A program made the position numbers and the translations under genes. Below are positions 12,875-24,429 of a stretch of DNA of 64,000 nucleotides, piece after piece. The notes under the pieces were generated by a model, which was given only the letters and a program-made list of their open reading frames with translations, ran no database searches and had not been told where the DNA came from. Position 1 is the first letter of the stretch. Every line of letters begins with the position of its first letter. The DNA is from Siphonodentalium dalli (taxonomy: Eukaryota > Mollusca > Scaphopoda > Gadilida > Siphonodentaliidae): NCBI GenBank assembly GCA_032622095.1, contig CP136065.1, positions 53,315,949 to 53,379,948 of the forward strand. The letters are read 5' to 3'.

Positions 12875-12962
12875 GTAGCCGAGGTGGTTAAGTCGTGGAT
12901 AAGATTATCATAGTCTGGGCTAGACGAGGTTGGTGCGGGTTCGAATCCCGGCATGGATGAAA
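12875..12962 (+). repeat. tRNA-Ser-like SINE head or tRNA pseudogene
   Basis: It has a good A box (TAGCCGAGGTGG) and B box (GGTTCGAATCC) about 50 bp apart, with a GTCT/AGAC variable-arm stem between them, as in class II tRNAs. The acceptor ends GTCGCCG and CATGGATG do not pair and the anticodon stem is weak. It is therefore a pol III-type derived repeat and not a working tRNA. Confidence 0.65.
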
Positions 12963-13652
12963 ATCGGGACCGATTTTCAAGCTTGAGTTGGTTTGAGGAA
13001 CATCTCAATGTACGATTTCGATCGACACATGGCCTTTTCGATAAGAAATGAGAATTTGTTCACGCTCACTGAGTTAAGCAAATATGAAGCGATGAACACT
13101 AATACTGAGTCAGTGCCTCCATAATTCTGACATATATAATATATAGGGCGGCAAAAATGGTTCCCAATGTCCAATAGTTCAAAATGTTTTGTCTTGTTCA
13201 ACAGGGTGCAGTTGTAAATTCTAAGGGTCATACTCACACACCCCCCCCCCCCCCCGAACATCCCGCAAAATTACCCATGGGCGTGCAGCATGACCATTGT
13301 GATTGTGGTTCGTCGGGGGGTACCAGAGAATTGAGTAGTTGGGTGCGAAGCGCCCGTGATGACGAAAAGATCGAATGCTCTTCTCCTTCACCAACGATTT
13401 GTTGATAAATTGATAGCGTTATTGATTACTGGTGAGCGGTAACAAAACTAGAAACTAACATTGGATATATGCTATTTGGAAAACTTGTGGAAATTATCGA
13501 ATGTACGTCGTGCCTGCATATAGATTGTTGAATTTTAGATGCTTTGGTGGTGTTATTGGTGACTGTGTGGCAGTCAATGTGCTTGGAGGCGAGCAGATTT
13601 GATAACTTGATGTAAACTAGGATGGGAGTCATGCATGGGACACACATATTAA

Positions 13653-13906
13653 CCCTTTCTATACTGAATGGATTCTCCCATTTTGTTACAACATTAAAAA
13701 TTGGAATGGTCTATTACTCATTTATAGGGGAGTTCAGGTAATAAAAGCAGACGACAGACCGAAAAAAAGAAGGTAATACAAGGGCTCAATGGTACATATT
13801 CATTGGAGGGAAATGTTCATATAATAAGTTCAGCCAACCTTGTTGAACTACTTATCTTAACATTTTCCAAGGGAACAACTCACCAATGAGTAGTTCGTAT
13901 AGAAAG
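13653..13906. mobile_element. TTAA MITE, family 2, copy 1
   Basis: Left end TTAA|CCCTTTCTATACT at 13649, right end GTATAGAAAGGG|TTGA at 13907, a slightly decayed TTAA. It shares internal AATAAAAGCAGACGACAGAC and the AATGAGTAGTT stretch with copies at 39422 and 54358. Confidence 0.78.
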
Positions 13907-14471
13907 GGTTGAGTTCATAGTCTTCGGAGTTATAGTTCACTTGCCTGTAATCCACATTATACGCTCTTCTGCATCTACCAAACAGTTTTTTTTCTCCAAA
14001 TGCTTTATCGTTGGCAGAATGTTTCGCCATATAGCATGAAATGAATGTCGGCATTAACCGGTCGGAAAGATCAAATCGTCTGATTTACGTAGAAATTTGA
14101 CGCGGACAGCCACATCTATCGACAAATCGAAACCGGCGCAATAACTGTAATTGTGCACATACAAGCTAATCAGTTAGATCGCTGGCAAATAACACCAAGC
14201 GGCCGGTAATAAATAACGTCTTATCGGCAGCAACCTCAGTCTCTATCACTTAATTAGGGCCATTTCATATTCAATTGTCTGGCCGATATTGTGCTGGTCA
14301 TTACCGAGATGGTCGTGCGAAATTTCAGCATCTTCTCTCGAGACATTGAAAACTTGTTGTTTTCAGCTCAGATTATCGCAATGGCAGAAGAAGCCAGCGC
14401 AACATCTCAATTGCACTAAGTATACGTCGGTATTGGCGCCTGCAAATCACGTATTGGGCTATTGGCGTTAA

Positions 14472-14775
14472 CCTCTTCACCGCTGAATGACGTCATGGCG
14501 TCGTGTACTGGGCCGTTGACATTCTTGATATTTTGCAATATATATATATAATGGAAATGTCGCGAAAACCATACAACTGCCTTCGTGCAAAGGCAATTAT
14601 CATATACAATCCTTGAACATCGTACAGTGTTGGAAAGTTCGAGATACACTCGTCCAGTTGCACTAATTTCTGAGTTCCCAATGATGAATGATGGCCACCT
14701 ACTTGAGCGTTGAAGTAGCACACAACGTACACGTTTACTTCCGTAAAAGTTACGGACGTCATAGCAGCGAAGAGG
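14472..14775. mobile_element. TTAA MITE, family 7
   Basis: 304 bp with TTAA at 14468-14471 and 14776-14779. The termini are CCTCTTCACCGCTGAATGAC and, reversed, CCTCTTCGCTGCTATGAC. Each is followed by GTC, making a GACGTC-containing arm. No coding capacity was recognised. Confidence 0.75.
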
Positions 14776-15750
14776 TTAATAGCTTGCGATTTGGGAATAG
14801 TGCTTTTAAAATAGCCTAAAGCACCTCAGATACTGAGCCACCGGGGCAGATGGACGACCGATGACATCACAACTAATAAAAAGATACAGGATCAGGTTTG
14901 ACACAAATTTAAGTCCACATTTCCTAAAACAAGGTTCAGCTTATATACCTTTCAGGCAAAAGAAATTTGTAGAATTATTGTAATAACAATGATTCGTATG
15001 ACACAGGTATCATCGCGAAAATCCACAAAATCATCCACCAGTGGTACGCAGGAAACGATTACCAAATAACACAATTATGAACGCTCTTCTGGGAAATGGA
15101 CGTTCTTTATCAGAGACGATCATTAGAAGTGAAATTAAAACCTCCTACTAATGGGCCCATGGATATGATCTAATTAGTCCCTGGTATCGAAACGCATCAA
15201 TAGTGGTTATGTGGTGTCAAATATCATCGGACATTTTTATTGTTATTAAACTTACAATGGGTCAACTCTAACAACTTACGGTTGAAATACAATATTTTTG
15301 AATCGTTTTATCAATTGTTGGAACTGTGGTGTGGATACCACTTGTCGATGCTAGCCTGCCATTTGGACATTTGGCATAATATTATATAAGCACGTTACAT
15401 ATTCTCTCGAGCCATCAAAAACAAATTTCTTTTAATTTATCGAAATCGTAGCCCAATAGAAGAAAACCAATTAAAAAGATGATGTCTAAATTCTCACATG
15501 TATATAGTATCACATTGTATATGATACCCTGCATTATATGTGGACTTGTCATTTTTTTTAGATGTACTATACCACGTGGTAGCCAGGGCGTTAAATCCGA
15601 GTGTCCGAACGAACTGCAATCAAATTCGAGAATGTAACAACAAAGAGCGCCCACTGTTATATTAACCCTGATATGTTATATTCTACGTGTGATAATACAA
15701 ACGGTATATACATATATAAATTTACACATGTAACTTCGTCGCGTCTTGTA

Positions 15751-16201
15751 GGTTACACTGGTGTAAATGTTTTCCATAGGCCTCAGTGCTAACGTTTTAG
15801 CGTATAGTGTTGGCAATATAAATGTTGGGTCCAAAATTTTCTTTAAATCTGAAAAATTGACATTTTGGGAAACTTTTTACACAAAAAAATCATGTCTGTC
15901 TAGCAGGGAATTCGCCTTTAAATCTTATGTTTTCGTAACTAGTGTCAGAACCGCATAAAAAAATACAGTCATATTTTAGACCACACCAAAAAATTCAAAC
16001 TTCACTACAAAGGGTTAATTCCTGTGCCAATGGTTATTTTACCTATGGGAAATCATAGGGAAGAGGTGTGACGATTTTTTTATGTGAAAAGCACACAAGG
16101 CTATTGACCAATCAGGGCCCAGTGTCTATTTTATTCTCTCCTATATATTCCTCCCGCATCCGCCAGATGTCACTCGGAACCTTATTTACACCAGTGTAAC
16201 C
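15751..16201. mobile_element. 451-bp TA-flanked MITE at the head of each 1353-bp unit
   Basis: Termini GGTTACACTGGTGTAAAT and ATTTACACCAGTGTAACC are perfect inverted repeats of 18 bp, bordered by TA on both sides (15749-15750, 16202-16203). TA duplication suggests a Tc1/mariner-type origin. The other copies in the array are 17104-17554 and 18457-18907. Confidence 0.85.
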
Positions 16202-17103
16202 TAAAGCGATAGCCCGCTTTTTCGCGGAATAATTGTAACTCCCTACAATTCTTCAGAATTGCCCATCAATCGAAAAAATGTGTTCAAAAACAATATCACT
16301 TCTGTGGTTCTTTATTTATCACACACAATTTAACCCCACCCCCTTTAACAAATTATTCATCAAAAAAGCACAATTTTCCACCACCAGTCATGTTCAGGCC
16401 CCATTTTCACTCAGTTTTAGGGGTCTGGTGTTGCAAACTTGGATCAGCTATGGAAGACTGTTCAATATTCTTTCCATGAGAGAACTTCTGGTGATGTGAG
16501 GTCATTGAGTCCAGATCTGATCAGCTGAGCATCAAGCGCATGACTTTATCAGCACATTGAAGAATAAAATATGACATTTTCAGGTCTGCAAGGGTGATCC
16601 AAGATAACTGGATGTGGGTGTATCTTGAATTAGTTGAATAAAGATATGCTCTCTTTGAATTGCTGGAGCATTTTCTTAAATGTGTCCAAGTTTTAGTGCT
16701 ATTAACCTTCAAATGACCATACCCACCAGTGGAAATGACACACTTTTATGATATATATCTGTATATCACTGGCTATAAAATCCAAAATACTTGTTAAATT
16801 AGGTTCTTATAACAATTGATATATGTGTCGTTGACATGCCCATGTTATGGGTCATTTGCATTATCATGTGACTATTACCACCTTGAAATTTTTTGAAAAT
16901 ACCTTGAAAAATTGGTATTTTTTATGAAAAATCTTACTATTTTTTTGGCTGATGTAAGTGAAAGAAGGCATCAGCAGCAAGAATAGCCACATCAAGCATG
17001 AGATATTCATTGGACTGAAAGACCAGGCTCTGTAAAATGCATTAAAATGCTTTAAAGTGACTCCCAGGAATCAAAAATGATAAAAAGCTATTTTTTCCCT
17101 TTA
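15751..17103. repeat. 1353-bp tandem unit, copy 1
   Basis: The first of three near-identical units spaced exactly 1353 bp apart. Each starts GGTTACACTGGTGTAAATG, the terminus of the embedded MITE. Identical small reading frames recur at the same offset in all three and are not believed to be genes. Confidence 0.97.
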
Positions 17104-18456
17104 GGTTACACTGGTGTAAATGTTTTCCATAGGCCTCAGTGCTAACGTTTTAGCGTATAGTGTTGGCAATATAAATGTTGGGTCCAAAATTTTCTTTAAA
17201 TCTGAAAAATTGACATTTTGGGAAACTTTTTACACAAAAAAATCATGTCTGTCTAGCAGGGAATTCGCCTTTAAATCTTATGTTTTCGTAACTAGTGTCA
17301 GAACCGCATAAAAAAATACAGTCATATTTTAGACCACACCAAAAAATTCAAACTTCACTACAAAGGGTTAATTCCTGTGCCAATGGTTATTTTACCTATG
17401 GGAAATCATAGGGAAGAGGTGTGACGATTTTTTTATGTGAAAAGCACACAAGGCTATTGACCAATCAGGGCCCAGTGTCTATTTTATTCTCTCCTATATA
17501 TTCCTCCCGCATCCGCCAGATGTCACTCGGAACCTTATTTACACCAGTGTAACCTAAAGCGATAGCCCGCTTTTTCGCGGAATAATTGTAACTCCCTACA
17601 ATTCTTCAGAATTGCCCATCAATCGAAAAAATGTGTTCAAAAACAATATCACTTCTGTGGTTCTTTATTTATCACACACAATTTAACCCCACCCCCTTTA
17701 ACAAATTATTCATCAAAAAAGCACAATTTTCCACCACCAGTCATGTTCAGGCCCCATTTTCACTCAGTTTTAGGGGTCTGGTGTTGCAAACTTGGATCAG
17801 CTATGGAAGACTGTTCAATATTCTTTCCATGAGAGAACTTCTGGTGATGTGAGGTCATTGAGTCCAGATCTGATCAGCTGAGCATCAAGCGCATGACTTT
17901 ATCAGCACATTGAAGAATAAAATATGACATTTTCAGGTCTGCAAGGGTGATCCAAGATAACTGGATGTGGGTGTATCTTGAATTAGTTGAATAAAGATAT
18001 GCTCTCTTTGAATTGCTGGAGCATTTTCTTAAATGTGTCCAAGTTTTAGTGCTATTAACCTTCAAATGACCATACCCACCAGTGGAAATGACACACTTTT
18101 ATGATATATATCTGTATATCACTGGCTATAAAATCCAAAATACTTGTTAAATTAGGTTCTTATAACAATTGATATATGTGTCGTTGACATGCCCATGTTA
18201 TGGGTCATTTGCATTATCATGTGACTATTACCACCTTGAAATTTTTTTAAAATACCTTGAAAAATTGGCATTTTTTATGAAAAATCTTACTATTTTTTTG
18301 GCTGATGTAAGTGAAAGAAGGCATCAGCAGCAAGAATAGCCACATCAAGCATGAGATATTCATTGGACTGAAAGACCAGGCTCTGTAAAATGCATTAAAA
18401 TGCTTTAAAGTGACTCCCAGGAATCAAAAATGATAAAAAGCTATTTTTTCCCTTTA
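17104..18456. repeat. 1353-bp tandem unit, copy 2
   Basis: Matches copy 1 with only a couple of visible substitutions. One example is TTTTTTGAAAATACC versus TTTTTTTAAAATACC near 18241, and a GGTATT/GGCATT change just after. Such identity implies a recent duplication or ongoing homogenisation. Confidence 0.97.
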
Positions 18457-19540
18457 GGTTACACTGGTGTAAATGTTTTCCATAGGCCTCAGTGCTAACG
18501 TTTTAGCGTATAGTGTTGGCAATATAAATGTTGGGTCCAAAATTTTCTTTAAATCTGAAAAATTGACATTTTGGGAAACTTTTTACACAAAAAAATCATG
18601 TCTGTCTAGCAGGGAATTCGCCTTTAAATCTTATGTTTTCGTAACTAGTGTCAGAACCGCATAAAAAAATACAGTCATATTTTAGACCACACCAAAAAAT
18701 TCAAACTTCACTACAAAGGGTTAATTCCTGTGCCAATGGTTATTTTACCTATGGGAAATCATAGGGAAGAGGTGTGACGATTTTTTTATGTGAAAAGCAC
18801 ACAAGGCTATTGACCAATCAGGGCCCAGTGTCTATTTTATTCTCTCCTATATATTCCTCCCGCATCCGCCAGATGTCACTCGGAACCTTATTTACACCAG
18901 TGTAACCTAAAGCGATAGCCCGCTTTTTCGCGGAATAATTGTAACTCCCTACAATTCTTCAGAATTGCCCATCAATCGAAAAAATGTGTTCAAAAACAAT
19001 ATCACTTCTGTGGTTCTTTATTTATCACACACAATTTAACCCCACCCCCTTTAACAAATTATTCATCAAAAAAGCACAATTTTCCACCACCAGTCATGTT
19101 CAGGCCCCATTTTCACTCAGTTTTAGGGGTCTGGTGTTGCAAACTTGGATCAGCTATGGAAGACTGTTCAATATTCTTTCCATGAGAGAACTTCTGGTGA
19201 TGTGAGGTCATTGAGTCCAGATCTGATCAGCTGAGCATCAAGCGCATGACTTTATCAGCACATTGAAGAATAAAATATGACATTTTCAGGTCTGCAAGGG
19301 TGATCCAAGATAACTGGATGTGGGTGTATCTTGAATTAGTTGAATAAAGATATGCTCTCTTTGAATTGCTGGAGCATTTTCTTAAATGTGTCCAAGTTTT
19401 AGTGCTATTAACCTTCAAATGACCATACCCACCAGTGGAAATGACACACTTTTATGATATATATCTGTATATCACTGGCTATAAAATCCAAAATACTTGT
19501 TAAATTAGGTTCTTATAACAATTGATATATGTGTCGTTGA
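18457..19540. repeat. 1353-bp tandem unit, copy 3 (truncated)
   Basis: 1084 bp of the unit, ending at GTGTCGTTGA. It then breaks into unrelated sequence (TCGTGCAAAGCG), so the final ~269 bp are missing. Confidence 0.95.
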
Positions 19541-21120
19541 TCGTGCAAAGCGAAAATCACACTGCACACAATCATAATATATAAAGGCCTTGTCGTGTTC
19601 CATGTCCTCGTCCAAATAGGTTCATATTGGACCCAAATATTCATATATGGTCATATTGGACTTTTGAAAGAATCCCGTAGTGGATTTTTACCCGTCATTA
19701 AAGAGCGTACATCTGCACGGTAAGTCGATTTATATTCATATAGAGCGTAAAAATGAATAATGACGATATGGGCTTATTTGTGTTTTTGAAATAAGTTCAA
19801 TATGATCTTATTTTCAGGTACTCATCATTTATTGCGAAACGAATTTGGTCACACATACAATTTACAACGACGAATAACTAAATGTATAGTATACAAATGT
19901 TAGTCGGGAGGGTCGACACCTCTCTAATATGGCAGTAGCGAGCCACTGCTATGTATTTTTTTGTTTCTGAATACAATATTATGAGTCACTATAAATTTGG
20001 CGACCAATTCTGGCGCCCTCGTTATGCAGCGCACGCTATTAAGAAATTCATCACAAACTTTAGAACGTGGAATGCCTAATTTTTAACGAACCTAGCGATA
20101 TATTGACTGTGACACAGACGCTATTATCATCGGGCCATGCATACTGCCACCCACTCAATTTACAGTACAATGTAATAATACCTACATTATTAGTGACCTA
20201 TCTTCGTGTTTTCTTATCCAAAGAATTGAGCCTCCATTCAAGAAGCACTCTCAAGCAATTGGATTTCATCTTCCAGCATGTACACCGACAACGAAAGTAT
20301 ATGAACTCTCGATAGATCGATTAATCCAATTGAAGTATAATATACCCCCTTGATAATGGCGCGGACTCGGGACCCCTGTTTGCATCTTACAAATATGTTG
20401 GCTTAAAGTAATTTGTAGACGTATGACGTGGGTCACTGATGCCACATGTTCTCAAGAAAAAATACTAAAGGAATCACTGGACTAAATGGTTTCCCATAGG
20501 CGACCGTGTTAACGTTTCGACTGAATTGAAGCATACTGGCTATTCCAGTGGTGTTTATCCAGCTAGATGGACACCAGTTGATCATGAAAATGCAAGAAAA
20601 ATCATAGGTCATGTGTTTACTTTTTTAAATAAATCCCCAAGTGTACGACAGGGCTATCCCACAGCCAAATTTGGTCTGGAAAAACCCAGAACTACAGCAG
20701 CTAGTTAAATCAATTTCCCACTCACAAAAATCCATTCCCCCATTAATTAACCAGTTTAAATTATGTAGATAAGATGTACAAACCAAATAAACAAGATGTC
20801 CCCCGTTAATAACGTGTCACATGTATCAGGTGAAGGTGTTTGATCATTTATTTAAAGTGACATGTGCATAAATTACATAAGTGTGAAACAAAAAAAGAAT
20901 GTTGACATAAACGCACCCGGATTCCTGGGCCTATAAGTCACTAATATCCCAATATGTTTCTCATTCTCACGTGATCATTCCATTCACACACACTCTCTCT
21001 CTCTCTCGCTCTCTCTTTGATACATATATACAATGTTGTGCCCGCCAACCTGTTCATATTAATTTGGGTAGGAGATGGGGTGGCAGTTGTTGTGCACATT
21101 CTCTTATTATTTTGCCATAT
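19541..21120. other. No gene recognised; (TC)n at the LINE 3' side
   Basis: Contains a CACACACTCTCTCTCTC microsatellite at 20985-21016, which may belong to the 3' untranslated region of the minus-strand LINE. A 60-codon frame at 20526 shows no recognisable motif. Confidence 0.45.
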
Positions 21121-24100
21121 TTATCGCTGTCTAACATAAAATTTATCATTTCTTCTGCTGTATGCTTTATTTATGAAGGTGGCACATTGTCTTGGATATT
21201 TATTCATTAATATTTGAATTGCATCATTATCAGATTTCATCATTTCAGTTAGGTGTTCCTTCTTAATTTTTGCGAAAAGTTCCTGTCTAATAATGTAATA
21301 AAGGATGCATTTTAGGAGGAAATGTTTCTCATCTTCAATATCTTTTGTATCGGGGCAGAATGTGCACAACCGTTCATGAGGTTTTTCTCCTTTAAATCTA
21401 CCCGTTTCAATTCTCAAAGGGAGTACACCACATCTGAATTGTGCAAATAATGATCTGTTTGAACGGGCAAGATTCATTGAGACATATTCCTCAGTTTTAA
21501 ATTCAAATTTAAACAAAATATATGTCCTTAGCTTTGGTACATGTTTCAGGCTTTCTTCCCATTTGTCATTAAAGTATGTGTCAATAAGTTTGTTTGCTTC
21601 ATCTAGAGCACAGACCAATCGGTTGTCAAAAATGTCAGTTTTATCAAGTATTTGAAAAATTTCCTTTAACTCTGAACTCCATCCAGCATGTCCACAACTG
21701 TAATCCCATTCAAATACTCTATATGTTAGACGGTTTCTATTCATTGTGACTAGATTATTCCAATGCCTTAGCATATTTATCCATCTCCGTTGTCTGGAAG
21801 GTCTGATCCCCATATCACCTGTTATAGCTAATAAAGGGGTACATCTGTGTACCCCAAGAAAATATCGGAGGCTACGGTTCTGCACAAGGTCAATGCTAGT
21901 ATGTTTTCCAAAACCCCAAATCCCGGATCCATAGTCCAAAACAGGGTTGACACATGTAGATACCAATTTATCAAAAGTTTTGAATCCAAAGTCTTTATAA
22001 GGGTGTATCCTTGAAATTATTGACCCCAGTGCTCTACCCCCAGCGGTAGCCAATATATCTGATGTATGGGTAAAGGATTTGTCTTCATGAAGTATTATCC
22101 CAAGATATTTATATCTGTCTATAATTTCCAATGGGCTATTCTTCAATTTAAAGTCATACTGTGTCTTGGGAAGGGTTTTCTCTCTGAAATGCACTATTTT
22201 GGTTTTGTTTTTATTAAGAGCCATTCTCCATTTGGTAGTCCATTTATCCAATATTTGGAGTAGTTGTTGCATATCATTTTCATTGTTGGATAATAGGGCT
22301 ATATCATCTGCATATAGAAGAATGCCACATGGTTCATATTCCCCGATGGGTACTCCTATTGCTGATTGTTTTATCTCCATTGCTAAATCGTTGATGAACA
22401 GTGAGAATAGGGTACTAGACATACTGTCACCTTGTTTGACACCAACGGTACATTGGAAGTCTTCTGAGAGTATACCATTTATGTTAATACAGGAGAATGT
22501 TGACTGGTAAAGGTTTTTTATTGCATTATAAATTTGACCGTCAAACCCCATTCTGAGCAATTTGCTGTATAACATTTCACGATTCACGGTGTCAAAAGCT
22601 TTTTGGAAGTCTACAAATGTTACAAACGTTTCTCTGTTAGCTTTAATAATTGTGGATAGTGTATGGATATTGTCAATGCAAGATCTTCCAGGTCTGAAAC
22701 CACACTGTTCATCAACTATTAGTTCATTCAATTCAGCATGTTGCATAAGTATACTATTTAGGATTGAAGTAAATAATTTTCTACATGTATTAAGTAGTGA
22801 GATACCCCGATAATTGTTGGGTACCCTGGGGTCAAGTGTTGCATTTTTGAGGATTGGGTGGATAATGGCTTTCTTCCATAAAGTAGGGATAATTCCTGTG
22901 TCAAAAATAATTTGGAATAGTTCATGTATAACTTTGATTACAGGTTGGTACTTGAGTGATTCGTATGGGATACCATCACAGCCGCTGGATTTGGAGTTTT
23001 TTGCTTTATTTACTACCTTCTCAACTTCGTCAATGCTTATAGGAGCGTTTAACAATGAATTAGATTCATATAGTGGATCTAGGAATTTGTCTTCAATGAA
23101 CCTGTTGTTTGTTAGTATATCAGTTAGTTCTTTGTCATTTGTGTTCATGTTGTTACATGGGTTATATAATTCATCAAATGTATTTTTCCATGTTTTCAGA
23201 AGTGATCTGGTATCCGGGTTTCCTTGCCTGGGCCAAGTTTCTTTATTTTTTCCCAAAAAGGATCACCTTGTGTCAAAGCTTCTGTGTCTATCATAAGTGT
23301 TTTGCGAAATTTGCGTTCATAAAATCGTAATTTTCTATTGAAAATTCTCCGGGAAATGTTAAAAGATTTGTGTGCATTTTGACCCTCTTTCCCTTTTTTT
23401 TCTACTTTTATGTATGTTTAACATGTGTTTTTCATTGTTATGCATTTCTGCCCACAAATTTGTTAATTCTTGGTTCCAGAAAGGTTTCATGTATTTAAAT
23501 TTCTTATTAACTTTTGTGCTTCCTCCTCTTGGCTTTTTGGGTAGCTCAAGTTTTAGTGATTTAACTAATTTTGAGTAAATTATGTCTATTTGAGTTAGTG
23601 ATTCCTCGGTGGATTCGATGCATCTTGATATTTCGAGCAACAATTCTGAAAGTTGACCATCTGCTAAATAGGTTTTTGGTAAATAATTTTTTAGTTTTGT
23701 CACAGTTGATGTTTGTTCAATATTAATGGAATTTACTTCATGACAGTGAATATATGTTGGTTCATTTTCAGGAGAATATCTAAAATACAAAAAACTATGA
23801 TCAGGGGGTTTACTCCGTTCACCGATAAGGTGTAGCAAGTTGTTGTTTTCAATAAGTGATGATTGAGTAAGAACTTCAAATTGGTTGCAAGTGTTTATCA
23901 TGTTATGACAAACACATATATAATCAACCACAGCTTTACCTCTGTGGCAGATTGAAGTGAAATTATCTTTCAAGCTGTGGCCCCTACCATTCAGGCAACA
24001 ATATTTAGCTTCATTTAGAAAGTCTATAAAGGACCTACCATGTTGGTTGATAACTGTATCAATATTTTCCCTCTTGGGTATATCATCAAATTCTTCATTG

Positions 24101-24345
24101 AAATCTTGTAGCCCCCCTATTCTACCGTTAAAGTCACCACAGATAATGGTGGGATAATTATTACAGTGAATATAAATCTCAGTGAGTAATGAAGAGAAGA
24201 ATTTATCAGGGTCTCTACCCCACGGTGAATTTTCCGGTGGTAGATAACATGAAAAAATTATGAATTTGTTACAATTGTCATCTCCCTTCAATTGAAATTG
24301 AACTCCCAGAATTCCATCGTGTGATTGTGATATCGTGTCATTCTT
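21121..24345 (-). mobile_element. Non-LTR retrotransposon with endonuclease and reverse transcriptase, frameshifted
   Basis: On the minus strand, the C-terminal half of an APE-type endonuclease (24345 to 23359; IICGDFNGRIG and PPDHSFLYF motifs) is followed by a reverse transcriptase frame of about 711 codons (23256 to 21121). Between them the frame shifts at least twice: the intermediate stretch is open in a third frame around 23400-23230. The RT shows FVDFQKAFDTVNR (motif A), GVKQGDSMS, YADDIALLS (catalytic YADD at 22303-22314), then a C-terminal Cys/His knuckle CTFCPDTKDIEDEKHFLLKC. The 5' end is truncated within the endonuclease (VQFQLKG at the break). The RT domain is intact and long, so the insertion is fairly young, but the frameshifts make it non-autonomous. 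I cannot assign the clade without a search. Confidence 0.93.
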
Positions 24346-24425
24346 CAGTTACCTTCACCTTTAGCATTCCACGGTGTACTCGCTCCACGACTCTGGAACA
24401 CATTTAGCTCCCTGATTCCTCTAAT
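24345..24425 (+). other. Possible short LINE C-terminal fragment
   Basis: The plus strand reads PLAFHGVLAPRLWNTF next to the break of the large LINE. It resembles the (F)SVAAPRLWNSLP motif near the C-terminus of several LINE proteins. It is only about 25 codons long and may be coincidental. Confidence 0.3.
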
Positions 24426-24429
24426 ACCA

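Noticed and set aside
12875-12962. Functional tRNA-Ser gene
   Set aside because: A and B boxes are good, but the acceptor stem does not pair and the anticodon stem is weak. A SINE head or pseudogene fits better.
15767-19418. Repeated 63- and 73-codon frames
   Set aside because: They recur only because the 1353-bp unit is repeated. There is no motif, and identity is as high outside the frames as inside.
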